Source of the DNA: Mucilaginibacter dorajii
Lineage (GTDB): Bacteria > Bacteroidota > Bacteroidia > Sphingobacteriales > Sphingobacteriaceae
Direction: 5' to 3'
DNA length: 64,000 nt
Assembly: GCF_024808255.1 (NCBI RefSeq)
Contig: NZ_JANTYS010000010.1
Location: 1 to 64,000, forward strand
A program made the translations under genes and the position numbers. Shown here piece by piece: positions 23,285 through 33,900 of the stretch. The number at the start of each line of letters is the position of its first letter. The stretch's first letter is position 1. A model generated the notes under the pieces. It was not told where the DNA came from. It saw only the letters and a list, made by a program, of their open reading frames with translations, and made no database searches.

Positions 23285-23587
23285 TCAACACAATATCCAG
23301 TTCAATCCTGCTCCAGTACCTAAAGCAAGAACTTCCTTTAATGCAATCAACAAATGTATTGTAGGAACCTGTATTTCAATTAATTGACTTGCCCCTTCTA
23401 CGTCTTTTAATAGTTCGATATTTTCATCAAAATCATCCTCCTTAAAGGTTTGTTCTATTGTCAATTTCGCTAAATGTCTCATTGCTGAAAGGATAGCTTT
23501 TGCTTGCTCCACAGTCACAATTGTTCCGTGTTTCTTCAGCATTTCGGCCGTTTCTTCCGGTGTATAAGGTCTTCTTTGCTTTGCCAT
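23285..23587 (-). CDS. Hypothetical protein with an N-terminal basic segment
   Basis: 100 residues: MAKQRRPYTPEETAEMLKKHGTIVTVEQAKAILSAMRHLAKLTIEQTF followed by an acidic middle and a hydrophobic C-terminal part. The N-terminal half looks helical, with a TPEE helix start, and could be a small DNA-associated or regulatory protein. The last 20 residues (ALKEVLALGTGAGLNWILC) look unlike a normal protein end, so the C-terminus may be frameshifted or fused to junction DNA. It lies between the remnant and the first lyase gene. Function unknown. Confidence 0.5.
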   Translation of the reverse strand: MAKQRRPYTPEETAEMLKKHGTIVTVEQAKAILSAMRHLAKLTIEQTFKEDDFDENIELLKDVEGASQLIEIQVPTIHLLIALKEVLALGTGAGLNWILC

Positions 23588-23644
23588 AGGCTTAAAATTG
23601 AGTGCTAAATTCTATAAACTAAACAGGGAAACATGATCGTATAA

Positions 23645-25672
23645 TCATCGTTTTAAATCAACCAGATCAAAACTAACTGTAGTGGATATTGTAGCCAAGC
23701 CCGATGAAGCAGCTAAACCCACCAATATGCTTTTTTTTAGTGAACAGGTAACGGAACCTATTTTTGTCCAGTTTTTACCATCAACGGAAGAATAACCGGA
23801 AAACTCATTTCCCCTTCGCTGTAAACGAAGCCAGTAGTACCCGGTTAGGCGGCCAAAGGTGACTACCGGTTCCGAAAGTTCCGGGCCTGTTACTATAGTT
23901 TTTACCTGATTATCAGGAGCTACCCGGGATAGCAGTTTAGTATACCAGTGTGGTGCCTCTATTTGCCCGGATGATTCGGGCTTGATGATACAAGCCACCT
24001 CCGGTACATTATCGGTCAATCCTTCACGTATAACCAGTCCAAAACTGGTAAACTGTGAGCTTATCTGCGGAATGTATCTGGCTGTAATTGTTCCATCGCC
24101 GCTCAAATTTGTATACGCAAATCTAAACTGATCCCGGATACCATTTAACCCAATTCCGCCGGTTATCAATGTAAACGCATGACCATCAAAGTACCCGACA
24201 CCGTTTTGTCCGTCGTCATTTCCAATATTGGCCTGTTGCCAATTGGCTGGAAAACCAGTTGTGATGTTAACCGGATAAGCATTTGCACTCTCCCCCGATT
24301 TATTAGATGCAGAAACAGTATAATAATAGGTTCGATTATTCCCCGCTTTATAATCAAAGTATGTGGCATTGATAATGTTATTGGCTAAAATTGTATAAGG
24401 TCCATCTTTCCTATCTGATCTTTTGATGGTATAGTAATCCGCTCCGGTTGTGGCTACCCAGCTTATCGTGTTACCTTCTGTTGATGATGTTTGAGCTAAT
24501 AAACCTGCCGGTGCAACGGGGATAGCGTTGATATCAAATCCGCTATCGGTGGCCGTAGTTCTTGAATAAAGCAGCGTACCAAACCCAACGTGATCGGCAC
24601 CGGGAAGTCCCTGTTGTTCGGGTCTGATCTTTTCTGCAGCCTGCTGAGTATACGGGGCAGTTAAACCTACACGCTTAACGTAGTGATTGTAGATCTGTTC
24701 ATATATCGCCCTAAGCCTTCCCCTGCCTTCTACCGATAGTTGTTGATGTAAATACTTGCCCGTCTTATCCAACTCTGGGACATACGGCACATCCTGCCCC
24801 AGGTTATATTCCGCTGTGTATTCAAATCCTTTTAGCAAACGGTTACCGGCATAGGCGTACAAGTTTAATCCCTGGTGCCAGGCCATTTCGGCACAATCGC
24901 CCAAATGAGCTATCCCCAGCTGCGTATGGCTTTGATCCCGACCACTTTCCTGACATTGCCCGGCCTCATTAATAATATAATTAAGCAGGCTACCGTTGCC
25001 AGCACCATTAATATAATAATGCAAAGCCCGTTCAAATATGGCACGGTCGTCACAAAAAACGCCAATCGCCATCATAGTTTTCATAGCAGCGGCATCCCAG
25101 TTACCATTAGCAAAGGGCGCAAAATCCTTGATAACCGGGTAGATGACTTCCCGAAAATGCTGCTCTGTATTTTCAATATCCGCTACCGACCAGCCCGAAT
25201 GGGTATAACGTAGTATCTCCGCCGCGTTCACCATTTTAAACGGACCAAGCCCTGCCATCAAAACCGCGTCACGCCCGGTGATCGATTTTAACGTTGATGA
25301 CCATGCGTTAACGATTTCGATAGCTTTATCTGCATACGCTTGCTTACCGGTAAGCGTCCACATCACTGCATTCTGATAAGCGGCATTAGCATCCGCATCA
25401 TAAACACCCTGCCCTACAGTCGGGTTTCTGCCTACCATTTCCATAGGTCCTTGCATCTTATAGGAACTTTGTGATTGTGGATGCGCCTGAAACACCAGGA
25501 AACCACTATATATCGGTTCCTGTTTCTCTTTTACTGCTGTTTTCATCCGCTCTATATCCTGCTTGCTTTGCAGTAATCCCGGATGTATGAAGGATTGCGC
25601 TTTTACCTCACCAGGTAGGCAGATGAATAAAAAAAAGCATAGAAGCAAACACCCCCCTTTTATATAATTCAT
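23645..25672 (-). CDS. Alginate-lyase-fold polysaccharide lyase with FN3 and C-terminal beta-sandwich
   Basis: 675 residues. A signal peptide (cut after VKAQ, about residue 26) leads to an (alpha/alpha) toroid lyase domain of PF05426 type (about 28-370) with HPGLLQSKQDIERM, YKMQGPMEMV, NGNWDAAAMKTMMAIGVFCDD and GQCQESGRDQSH (about 240-249). SGRDxxH is shared by all three lyases of the locus. A fibronectin III domain (about 375-470) and a concanavalin-like/DUF1349-type beta-sandwich (about 480-675) follow. It probably cuts a polyuronate by beta-elimination in the periplasm; alginate itself is not proven, and PL38-like glucuronan lyases share this fold. It is the last gene of the operon that starts at 30674. 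Confidence 0.8.
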   Translation of the reverse strand: MNYIKGGCLLLCFFLFICLPGEVKAQSFIHPGLLQSKQDIERMKTAVKEKQEPIYSGFLVFQAHPQSQSSYKMQGPMEMVGRNPTVGQGVYDADANAAYQNAVMWTLTGKQAYADKAIEIVNAWSSTLKSITGRDAVLMAGLGPFKMVNAAEILRYTHSGWSVADIENTEQHFREVIYPVIKDFAPFANGNWDAAAMKTMMAIGVFCDDRAIFERALHYYINGAGNGSLLNYIINEAGQCQESGRDQSHTQLGIAHLGDCAEMAWHQGLNLYAYAGNRLLKGFEYTAEYNLGQDVPYVPELDKTGKYLHQQLSVEGRGRLRAIYEQIYNHYVKRVGLTAPYTQQAAEKIRPEQQGLPGADHVGFGTLLYSRTTATDSGFDINAIPVAPAGLLAQTSSTEGNTISWVATTGADYYTIKRSDRKDGPYTILANNIINATYFDYKAGNNRTYYYTVSASNKSGESANAYPVNITTGFPANWQQANIGNDDGQNGVGYFDGHAFTLITGGIGLNGIRDQFRFAYTNLSGDGTITARYIPQISSQFTSFGLVIREGLTDNVPEVACIIKPESSGQIEAPHWYTKLLSRVAPDNQVKTIVTGPELSEPVVTFGRLTGYYWLRLQRRGNEFSGYSSVDGKNWTKIGSVTCSLKKSILVGLAASSGLATISTTVSFDLVDLKR

Positions 25673-25764
25673 GATTTTTTTGTTGATATTCTATTTTATA
25701 AAATATTGATCCTTAAAACTACTTCGCTTTTGCTTTTTGATAAAGTGCGTATAAGCTTCCTGTA

Positions 25765-27396
25765 TTACCTGGTGATATAAAACGTTTGTTCTATAGGCTC
25801 GGCAGACTGGTACAACGGTTTTGTTATTCTTCCCCATTGGTAGGCTACGATGTTCACTTTTACCGGGTATTTGCTTTTAGCCGGAATTGGGGTAAATTTA
25901 AGTACACCATTTTCTATATATGCAGGCCCCGAGACGATATAGTAATCCACTGGTAATCCCGAATCTGATGTGGCGCGTAAAGGAAGCTTGTTCACACCCG
26001 ATTTCACATCTTGTAGCCGCGGAAATGTTATTTTTTGAGACTTACCAACAGTTAATCTGGATGATATGGTTATTTTACCAGGTTGTACCGCATGGCGATA
26101 TTCCGCATTGCCGGCACTTTCTTCCTGTATCCAGAGTTCGCCCCCCATTCCCACCCGGTCAAACTGTAATTTAAACGACGAGCGGCTGGTTTGTATCGCA
26201 GGGCCGGCAATCACCCGAAAACTAATAGAGCCGGATGCATGCCCGAGCTTTTGGCCACCGCCAATAAGTTCCGGGGGCATTTCCGGTAAAAAACCTCCTT
26301 TTAGCTCAAAAGAAACACCGTCTTCTTCCGGTTCAAACTTCAAAGCAGCGTAACCCAATTTGGCCACGGGTAACAGCTGTCCATCCTGTATAAACGTTGG
26401 CATTTGCGTTTTTCGTTTTACACGATCACCTTCAAACTTCATTGCTGCCATTGCCGTTTCCTGATCAAAAAACCAATAGCCGGCGGCACTTCCACCGCTA
26501 AATGAGCTATAGGGGGCTGGCTTAAATTCGTCTTTTTCCATCCCACCTGTACCGGTTAACCACCCCGATGATTTATCAACCGGTTTTAAAGTGGTTTGCC
26601 CCGGTTCTGGCAAACGATACAGACATGCTTTGCGGATATACAATGCTATAAATTTTGCCAGATGGGCTGACCAATCGAAATGGCCGCCGCCTGCGTCTGT
26701 TACCACACCAACCAGGTTATTGTCATTGTGGGCGCGTAAGGCTAAAGCAGATTGCTTTACCACGGGCCAATAAAAATCACGGTCACCAGGTTTGGTTGCC
26801 GGATCGGGCACCCGGTATTGGGGCCACTCCGTGGTTTCTCCTACAACATAACAAAGCGGAATATCTTTAAATTTCAATGAATCAGGTAATGGTATCGTTT
26901 TTACAGGGACACAGGCAATAGTACGTGCGGGCAGTGCGTTGGCAAAGGTCCATGCAAAATGCCCATTGGCCGAGTGCCCCATGGGGATAACGGGAGCAGT
27001 TTTTAGCTCCGGGTACCCAGACTCCCTGGCCAAATCATCCATCATTTGCTGAAAAATAATTTCCATCCCCGGTTTCATATCAGCTGTAAAGTATTGATCA
27101 CCCCTTTGGGCAGGACCAACCCAGATGACACCCAAACCTGTTTCTGCTGCTGTACGGCGTATTAAAGAATCCTCCAGCCAGTTACGTTCCAGTAAATTAG
27201 CCAGCGATATGATCACTCCTCTTACTTGTTTGCAATCAGGTGCAATCCATAGATAAGCACTGCGGGTGCCAACCTTTACGCTATACTGATAAACGTGATT
27301 TTCGGGATTATCCTGAGCTTTGCAGCTAACCGATACAAAAACAGTCAGTAAAAACAGGACAAGCTGACGGAGTAAAGAATGGGTCATTGTTATCAT
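25765..27396 (-). CDS. Alpha/beta-hydrolase lipoprotein, PUL-associated (putative esterase)
   Basis: 543 residues with a lipobox VSVSC (Cys25). The hydrolase domain spans about 30-260: nucleophile motif GHSANG with Ser142 and probable catalytic His239 in AGGGHFDW. The rest is beta-rich and ends SKYPVKVNIVAYQWGRITKPL...EPIEQTFYITR. The neighbour upstream is a paralogue with the same layout. In a polysaccharide locus, deacetylation or another ester cleavage is the natural guess, but no CAZy esterase family is recognised. The start ATG overlaps the stop of the upstream gene (ATGA, 27393-27396), so the two are translationally coupled; MTHSLL three codons later is an alternative start. Confidence 0.7.
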   Translation of the reverse strand: MITMTHSLLRQLVLFLLTVFVSVSCKAQDNPENHVYQYSVKVGTRSAYLWIAPDCKQVRGVIISLANLLERNWLEDSLIRRTAAETGLGVIWVGPAQRGDQYFTADMKPGMEIIFQQMMDDLARESGYPELKTAPVIPMGHSANGHFAWTFANALPARTIACVPVKTIPLPDSLKFKDIPLCYVVGETTEWPQYRVPDPATKPGDRDFYWPVVKQSALALRAHNDNNLVGVVTDAGGGHFDWSAHLAKFIALYIRKACLYRLPEPGQTTLKPVDKSSGWLTGTGGMEKDEFKPAPYSSFSGGSAAGYWFFDQETAMAAMKFEGDRVKRKTQMPTFIQDGQLLPVAKLGYAALKFEPEEDGVSFELKGGFLPEMPPELIGGGQKLGHASGSISFRVIAGPAIQTSRSSFKLQFDRVGMGGELWIQEESAGNAEYRHAVQPGKITISSRLTVGKSQKITFPRLQDVKSGVNKLPLRATSDSGLPVDYYIVSGPAYIENGVLKFTPIPAKSKYPVKVNIVAYQWGRITKPLYQSAEPIEQTFYITR

Positions 27397-29054
27397 TTGT
27401 TAATCCAGAATACATGCTCAACTGGTTCTGCGGTCTGCAGCTTAGGTTCATTACTATTACCATATTGCCATGCTATTACTGTTACTTTTACCGGAAATTT
27501 GCTACGTGGCGGTATAGCGGTGAGATTTAAGCGGTCACCTATTATTTCTGCAGGGCCATCTTGTACATAAAAGCCAACAGGAACATGGGCGTCTGATGCT
27601 GCTTTCAGTTTTATCCCCTTTTTATTCGGGCGTTGATTAGATATTGCCGAAAAAGCGATATGTTGTTCTTTCCCTTGTGTATTCCGGGGCGGTATGGTCA
27701 TTAAAGCCTGCTGCACAGCTGGTTTATACTCGTTATTGCCCGGGTGGCCGGCAGAAAACCACAATTCATAACTATGCGACGATTCATAGAACCCCTTTTG
27801 GGGATGCACCCGGAATGTGGAATCGTTGATTTTAACAAACGGACCAGTAATGCGGTCAACAGTGATAGGAGAATCACTTATAGCATGGCCTATGGGTAAT
27901 CCAACTGGCATATGAGCCCAACCCATGGGTCTTGGACTGCCACCTGGAACCGTATCGTAGAAAGCAGTGTGTACCTTAAAAGTAACACCATCAGCCTCCG
28001 GTTCAAACCTCAGGTTAAATTGTTGGTGAACATTGCGCTGTTCCAATAATTTACCATGCTGCACATAGCCAATCAATTGTGCCTTTTGGTTACGGTACCG
28101 GGCGTGGTAAGCTGCCGTTGCGTTAGCCAATTCTTCATCAAAGTACCAGAAAGCCTGTGTCCTATCTCCCAGATATTGGTCAACTGTTGCAGGCTCTGCT
28201 ACAGGAGCCTGATCAAAACGCCACTTATCAACCAGCCATCCTGTTTTTGTAGGATCAACAGGGATCAGTTTGATTGCCTGGTCACCAGGGGTATTTTTAG
28301 GCATCCGGTATTGAAGCACTTTTTTTAAGTAAAGTGCGATATAAACCGCTTTTGTGTCAGAAGTCGCAAAATGAAATTCTGCCGGGCAGGCAAGCATACT
28401 CAATGGCATTAGTGGATGGGCTTGTTTTTCTTTCAACCCTTCCGTCGACCACTTATCAGCTGCTTCATATTCGCCCATTGTTTCCAGACAAGGAATATAA
28501 TCAATATTTCTGCTACCCCAGATATCCGGAGCAAAAGAAACGTGCCTGAAATAAGGCCATTGCCCGCTAACCGAGATTGTGGCCAAAGCCCTATCAGGAT
28601 TCCAGGCTGCCATATAATAGGGATTACTTGCCGCCGCAGAATGCCCTATGCCAACAAAAGGAACATCATTGAGTTCGGAATATCCGGATACCTGGGCCAG
28701 CTCATTCATGATATTATTGAAAGTTTCGCCGGCACCCTTATCAAAATTAAACAAAAGATCATATGCCGGGCTTACCCATACTTCTGCAATGCCAAGTTTC
28801 CCCATCTCCTTTCTAAAACCCTGGTTTTCCAATATGGATTGTTCTTCCATATTGTTTTGCGCGAAGAGGAATGCTTTTACCTTTTTGCAATCCGGAGGAA
28901 TCCACAAAAAAGCCCTTGCTTTCCCCGTATTTTCTTTGGCATTTTTTACTAACACCGACCATTGCCAAACCGCGTTCTGCGCAAAGCCAGTCGTGTTCCA
29001 TAATAAAAAAATATGCAGTATGCCCAAGAAAATATACACCCGATACTTTTTCAT
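27393..29054 (-). CDS. Alpha/beta-hydrolase, paralogue of the next gene (putative esterase)
   Basis: The frame is open from 29141, but the signal peptide MKKYRVYIFLGILHIFLLW...GFAQ begins at ATG 29054, so I take that start (553 residues). The domain order is the same as in its downstream neighbour: KAFLFAQNNMEEQ, WVSPAYD, nucleophile GIGHSAAASNPYY, and a conserved His in CPAEFHFATSD, then ALYLKKVLQYRMP, matched by ALYIRKACLYRLP in the paralogue. The C-terminal SKFPVKVTVIAWQYGNSNEP...EPVEHVFWINK is also shared. It has no lipobox, so it should be periplasmic or secreted while the paralogue is lipid-anchored. It lies 94 bp downstream of the GH28-like gene. Confidence 0.7.
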   Translation of the reverse strand: MKKYRVYIFLGILHIFLLWNTTGFAQNAVWQWSVLVKNAKENTGKARAFLWIPPDCKKVKAFLFAQNNMEEQSILENQGFRKEMGKLGIAEVWVSPAYDLLFNFDKGAGETFNNIMNELAQVSGYSELNDVPFVGIGHSAAASNPYYMAAWNPDRALATISVSGQWPYFRHVSFAPDIWGSRNIDYIPCLETMGEYEAADKWSTEGLKEKQAHPLMPLSMLACPAEFHFATSDTKAVYIALYLKKVLQYRMPKNTPGDQAIKLIPVDPTKTGWLVDKWRFDQAPVAEPATVDQYLGDRTQAFWYFDEELANATAAYHARYRNQKAQLIGYVQHGKLLEQRNVHQQFNLRFEPEADGVTFKVHTAFYDTVPGGSPRPMGWAHMPVGLPIGHAISDSPITVDRITGPFVKINDSTFRVHPQKGFYESSHSYELWFSAGHPGNNEYKPAVQQALMTIPPRNTQGKEQHIAFSAISNQRPNKKGIKLKAASDAHVPVGFYVQDGPAEIIGDRLNLTAIPPRSKFPVKVTVIAWQYGNSNEPKLQTAEPVEHVFWINK

Positions 29055-29147
29055 TTTAAATAATGTGTCAAAGCTTATCAAATTATCCTTCAGCAACAGC
29101 AAAGTGCAATTTTCGTTAGACTCATGTGAAAACATATTCACCGTTGG

Positions 29148-30674
29148 TTAATCGTTATTTGAACCTGAATTACCTTGAGGAGTTGCTGCAGTTTGAATAA
29201 ACCTGACGCCTTCCACGTGTTCACCAACCAATATATTGGCCATATCACCTGTTTTATAAAAACCAGGTTTGCCAGACATATTATCAGCAATTACCCTTCC
29301 GTTGATCTTAAGGTTTTCAAAAATCACATTCTTGATGCCCCGCGTTTCGTCGTACCCAGAAATGACCGAGAGGTTAGCTTTGTCCCCATTGTATGCAATA
29401 TCTTTAAAATAGATATTTTCGATCCCTTTGCCCGGCGAGGTGTTATAGTAGCGATTATACATGACACGAATATTTACCAATTGCCCTTTTCGGATATCAT
29501 CAACACGAATATTGTCGAAGGTGATATCTCTCAGTAAATTACTATCTCCTGCATTTAAAGCCATACAACCCTGGTAGTCAATTTGGTTTTCATGCTGGTC
29601 AAGAATATCCACATTGATGATTTTAATTTTCTCCAATGTATCGGGATGAGCCGTATCCCCATGGGTTCCGATAAGTACAGGGTGAGCAACATCGGCCCAA
29701 AGAGTAGAGTTTTGGACGATAACATTTCTTGTATTTCCGTAATATTCCCAGCGATGCCCGTATACGGCTACACAATCGTCAGAATTTCTCATATAAACCT
29801 GGTTGATAAGCACATCAGAGCTACAGAATACATCTATCCCATCGGCATTTCCTTCAGAACTAAACGACTTGACGTTATCAATGATTACCCCGGTTGACTG
29901 CCCGATAAGCACGCTGTATTTATGCGGCAGTACCGTGAGCCCGCTTATACTCACATTCTTAGCGTATTCGATGGTGATCTGATCGTTCCTTCCACGGTCT
30001 ATCTTTTTAACAGCATCCGGAACCTGCTTATCCGCTGAGTTATTAATTAACGGTAATTGTGTTATTATACCATGGCCCATAACATGAACATTCTCTACCC
30101 TGCTGATCAGCAATTGTCCCTGTACAATAGCCCCGCCATCAATATAAACCGTTTTATTAGATGGGACTTTTAATATACCTATACGATGGTATCCCGGTCC
30201 GTAGTAAATCACATTCGAATCGGTCCTGGCCGGCTTTTTTGTTTCGATGGGGTTGGCAAACAACTGTAGGTTATGAAAAATATCATCGTTAACCTCAATG
30301 GAAATATTTCGGGCTGAGGTCAAATAAAAAACAATGGTATTTCCTATGATTTTGGGAGTAATTCCATAGATAGAGGGTCTTATTTTAGCATGCCGGATAG
30401 GCCCTTTTTGATAGCTAATAACTACTTCTACCTTACCTGAAAAATCAAAATAGCCAAAAGAGGATTGCTGTACTATATTGGTGGTACCGCTCACTTCTTT
30501 CACCGATGCAGAATAAACCGGCACTATCTGCCCCTTATATCCATCTTCTTTTACCATTATCTTAAAATCCTTGTTTAAAACAACTCCGTCGGGCGAATTA
30601 TAGGTGATCAGTTCTGCGTTAGCGTAAAAACAAACAATAAAAATATTAAAAACAAACAGAAAGACTTTCTTCAT
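29148..30674 (-). CDS. GH28-like right-handed beta-helix hydrolase
   Basis: 508 residues with a signal peptide (MKKVFLFVFNIFIVCFYANA) and parallel beta-helix repeats. The active-site region holds NADGIDVFCSSDVLI and then NSDDCVAVYGHRWEYYG (about residues 275-310), which matches the N-x-D and DD aspartates of GH28 polygalacturonases. It differs where GH28 has the G-H-G and R-x-K motifs, so the substrate may not be polygalacturonate. An N-terminal beta-sandwich of about 130 residues precedes the helix, as in some beta-helix CAZymes. First gene of a four-gene operon (two hydrolases and a lyase follow), with the shared C-rich regulatory box at 30772-30803. Confidence 0.7.
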   Translation of the reverse strand: MKKVFLFVFNIFIVCFYANAELITYNSPDGVVLNKDFKIMVKEDGYKGQIVPVYSASVKEVSGTTNIVQQSSFGYFDFSGKVEVVISYQKGPIRHAKIRPSIYGITPKIIGNTIVFYLTSARNISIEVNDDIFHNLQLFANPIETKKPARTDSNVIYYGPGYHRIGILKVPSNKTVYIDGGAIVQGQLLISRVENVHVMGHGIITQLPLINNSADKQVPDAVKKIDRGRNDQITIEYAKNVSISGLTVLPHKYSVLIGQSTGVIIDNVKSFSSEGNADGIDVFCSSDVLINQVYMRNSDDCVAVYGHRWEYYGNTRNVIVQNSTLWADVAHPVLIGTHGDTAHPDTLEKIKIINVDILDQHENQIDYQGCMALNAGDSNLLRDITFDNIRVDDIRKGQLVNIRVMYNRYYNTSPGKGIENIYFKDIAYNGDKANLSVISGYDETRGIKNVIFENLKINGRVIADNMSGKPGFYKTGDMANILVGEHVEGVRFIQTAATPQGNSGSNND

Positions 30675-30771
30675 TACTTGATGATGTAAATGATAAACTT
30701 TACTAATTACGGCAAGCGGTTAATTGCCTCTTTTTTTTACGTTGGCCAAATTGCTTTGAAAAAAAAACAAT

Positions 30772-30803
30772 AAAGGGTGGTTGTGGGGTCAAATAAGGGG
30801 GAT
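30772..30803 (-). promoter_or_regulatory. PUL regulatory box A (GH28 operon)
   Basis: On the minus strand: CCCCCTTAT-TTGACCCC-N5-CACCCTTTA, two half-sites with a 22-bp period, 97 bp upstream of the GH28 start. A TTGCCG box (30712-30717) follows 55 bp downstream. Compare boxes B and C. Confidence 0.65.
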
Positions 30804-30922
30804 ACATTATATAAAACAAATCTATTTACCATAAACTTTTGGTTAAGATGAAATCCAAACATAAAAATCAGGTGTTGATAAATTATCTTACCTATAGCCG
30901 ATAATATGGTGAAAGAGAAATA

Positions 30923-33900
30923 CTAATGTTTATTTCTTGAGTAAGAAATGCTGGTGTTTAAATTGTCTTTATTGATAAATGTTTTTCTGTATTTGCGGAT
31001 GAAATCCGACGGATTCATTTCAAATAACCTGTTAAACTGCTCGCGAAAATATTTTATATCCTGAAATCCAATCTTGAATGCGATCTCCTTGATTTGCAAA
31101 TCGGTTTGGATCATTAATTCAGCCCCTTTTCTCAGCCTGATATACCTGATAAACTCTGTACTGGACAAGCCTGAGATTGATTTGATCTTCCTGAATAGTT
31201 TTGATCTGCTCATCCCTATTTCATCAGTAAATGCCTTTAAGGAAAAGCTTTCATCTTCTAAATGGCTCTCAATGATACAGATACACCTGGCAAGAAACTC
31301 GCTGTATTCGGCGGGAATTTTGAGGCTGTTGTTCTTAAGCGTTATCTCATTAAAGAAATAATTTTTAAGGGTGCTCCGGCCTTTTAACATGCTTTTAATA
31401 CGCGCAATCAGCAGGTCGCTTTCAAATGGCTTGGTAATATAATCATCGGCCCCGCATTCTATGCCTTTGAGTTTGATCTCGGGCGACGAACTGCCAGTTA
31501 ATAATATAATAGGAATATGGCTAAACGAGGGCGATTCCTTCATCTTTGAACAAAACTCCACACCGTTTACACCATTCATGACCACATCGCAAACAATAAT
31601 GTCCGGCTCACACTCCAACACGTTTTTAAAACCCGCTTCTGTATTCCCGGCCTCATGAATAATAAATTCGTCCTGCAATAACTGCCGGATATAACGTCGC
31701 ACTTCCACATCATCGTCAATCAACAAAATGACAGGTTTTTTATTAACTACATCATTCATAATACCGTCAATATGCGCGGTAGACGACATCAAATAACTAT
31801 CACCCATTTCAATCGGCTCTGTAATCAACTCCTGTATCAGTGGATACGTAATTTTACTTTGGTCCTCCTGTTCTTTCTGCGTATCATTAAACAAATGCGC
31901 GCTTATTTTAGGTAAGCATATTTTGAATGTGGTACCCTTTCCTAATACACTGGTGTAGGATAATTTACCATGATGTAGTTCTAAATAGGTTTTGGCCAAA
32001 AAAAGGCCGATTCCAAATCCGCTTTCTTTTATCTTATCCGTGTCCTGGTTTAGCCGGTAAAACTTTTCGAATAATTTTTCACCGGTATCCTCTGCAATCC
32101 CGTAACCGGTATCCTTTACCAATATTTCAATAAATTCATCGCCTTTGTCTACCCGAATACTAATGGAGCCATAATCAGGTGTGTATTTTATAGCGTTGGA
32201 TAAGAGATTAAACAACACTATTTCGAGTTTTTCCCTATCTGCATAAACCTTGATATTGTTGTCATGACACAAGAACTGATAATCAATTTTTTTTGCTTTC
32301 ACCTGGTTGTTAAAACAAAGGAAAACTTCATAACAAACATCTTTTAGATTGAGTACAGCAGGATTCAGATCAGCTACCTCTTTTTCAGAGCTCCGGAATA
32401 GTAACAACTGATCCACCAAACTCAGCAAACGGCGTGAATTGCGATACACCGCGCTGATGTCTATTAAATCAATGTTGGTTCCGTTGCTGTGTAACAGGTC
32501 TTTGATCGGATTAACAATAAGCGTAAGTGGGGTTCTCAGTTCATGAGATATATTGGTAAAAAACGCGATTTTCTTTTCATTCAGCTCCTTCACAAACTTC
32601 ACTTCATATCGCAATTGGGTTTGCTTTTTTTGATAAAAAAGATACCCATAAATTGCCCCTCCAATACCCATTAAGTACAAGCCATAGGCCCACCAGGCCC
32701 TATACCAGGGCGGCAGAACATGTATACTCAACGAGATTTGTTCCGACATCCAGCGCCCTTCGGCATTGGTACATTTTACCCTGAATGTGTAATTTCCTTC
32801 GTCAAGGTGGGTATAATTAGCAGAGCGTACATGTTCGGAATAAGTCCAGCCATGATCCCAGCCTTCCATATAGTAAGCATATTTAATTTTATCCGGAGCA
32901 GTATACTCTAACGCGGTAAAATCAAAAGCGAAGACGGCTTTATCATAAGGTACTTCTATTTTTTTAATGACATCGCCAGAAATATTCCGCACCCAATCTG
33001 CATTTTTCTCTAAAGCGAGGTTATTCACAGTTATTCCTGACAATACCAGTTTAGGCGTGGTGTTAATGTCAGTAACCTTCTCAGGATCGAAAATATTAAT
33101 ACCCTCTATGCCACCAAATACAAGTTCGCCGGTGCGCAAAACAGCCTTGGAATTGTAATGAAACTGGTTACTTTGCAATCCATCGCTTTTATAGTAATTC
33201 TTAAAAGTTTTGGTACGCGGGTTAAACTTAGATAAGCCATTAAATGTACTTAACCAAAGGTCCCCGTTCTTGTCTTCCAGTATATTCAATACAGAGTTAT
33301 TACATAAACCATCTTCGGTAGTATAGCGCGCAACAATTGCAGATTTGGCACGGTCAAACAACACCAGCCCCCCGCCCTCTGTTCCTATCCAGAAATTATG
33401 TTTACCATCTTCGTAGATGTTGCGTACATAGTACCCCAATTCAAAAAACCGGTGTTTTTTATTTTTTCTGTCTATTTGAACTAACTGAGTAAGCGTACCT
33501 GCCCATAGCCTTCCCTCATCATCGGGCGTAAGGCTCCACAGATCTGAAAGACTGGTATCAAATGCGATAAAACGGTTTTTCTTTTTATCGAAGGTGTATA
33601 GAGCGCCGTTAATGCCATCCCCTTTTAATGTTCCAACCCAAATATGCTTGTCCTGGCCCTGGCACATGGTTGATACAACCTTGTTTTCGGTATTGGATAG
33701 CGGGTTTATGCATTGATAACGTTCAAAAGCATGTGTTGATCTGTTATACCTATTCACCCCGTTAAAAAAAGTACCTGCCCAGATATTTTTCTCATCATCG
33801 CTGATGATATTAGTCACAAAATTGTCGCTAAGCGAACTCGTGTTTCCCGTTTCATTTTTAAGCTGACTGTAAGTATTCGATTTCCGGTTCCATACGGTGA

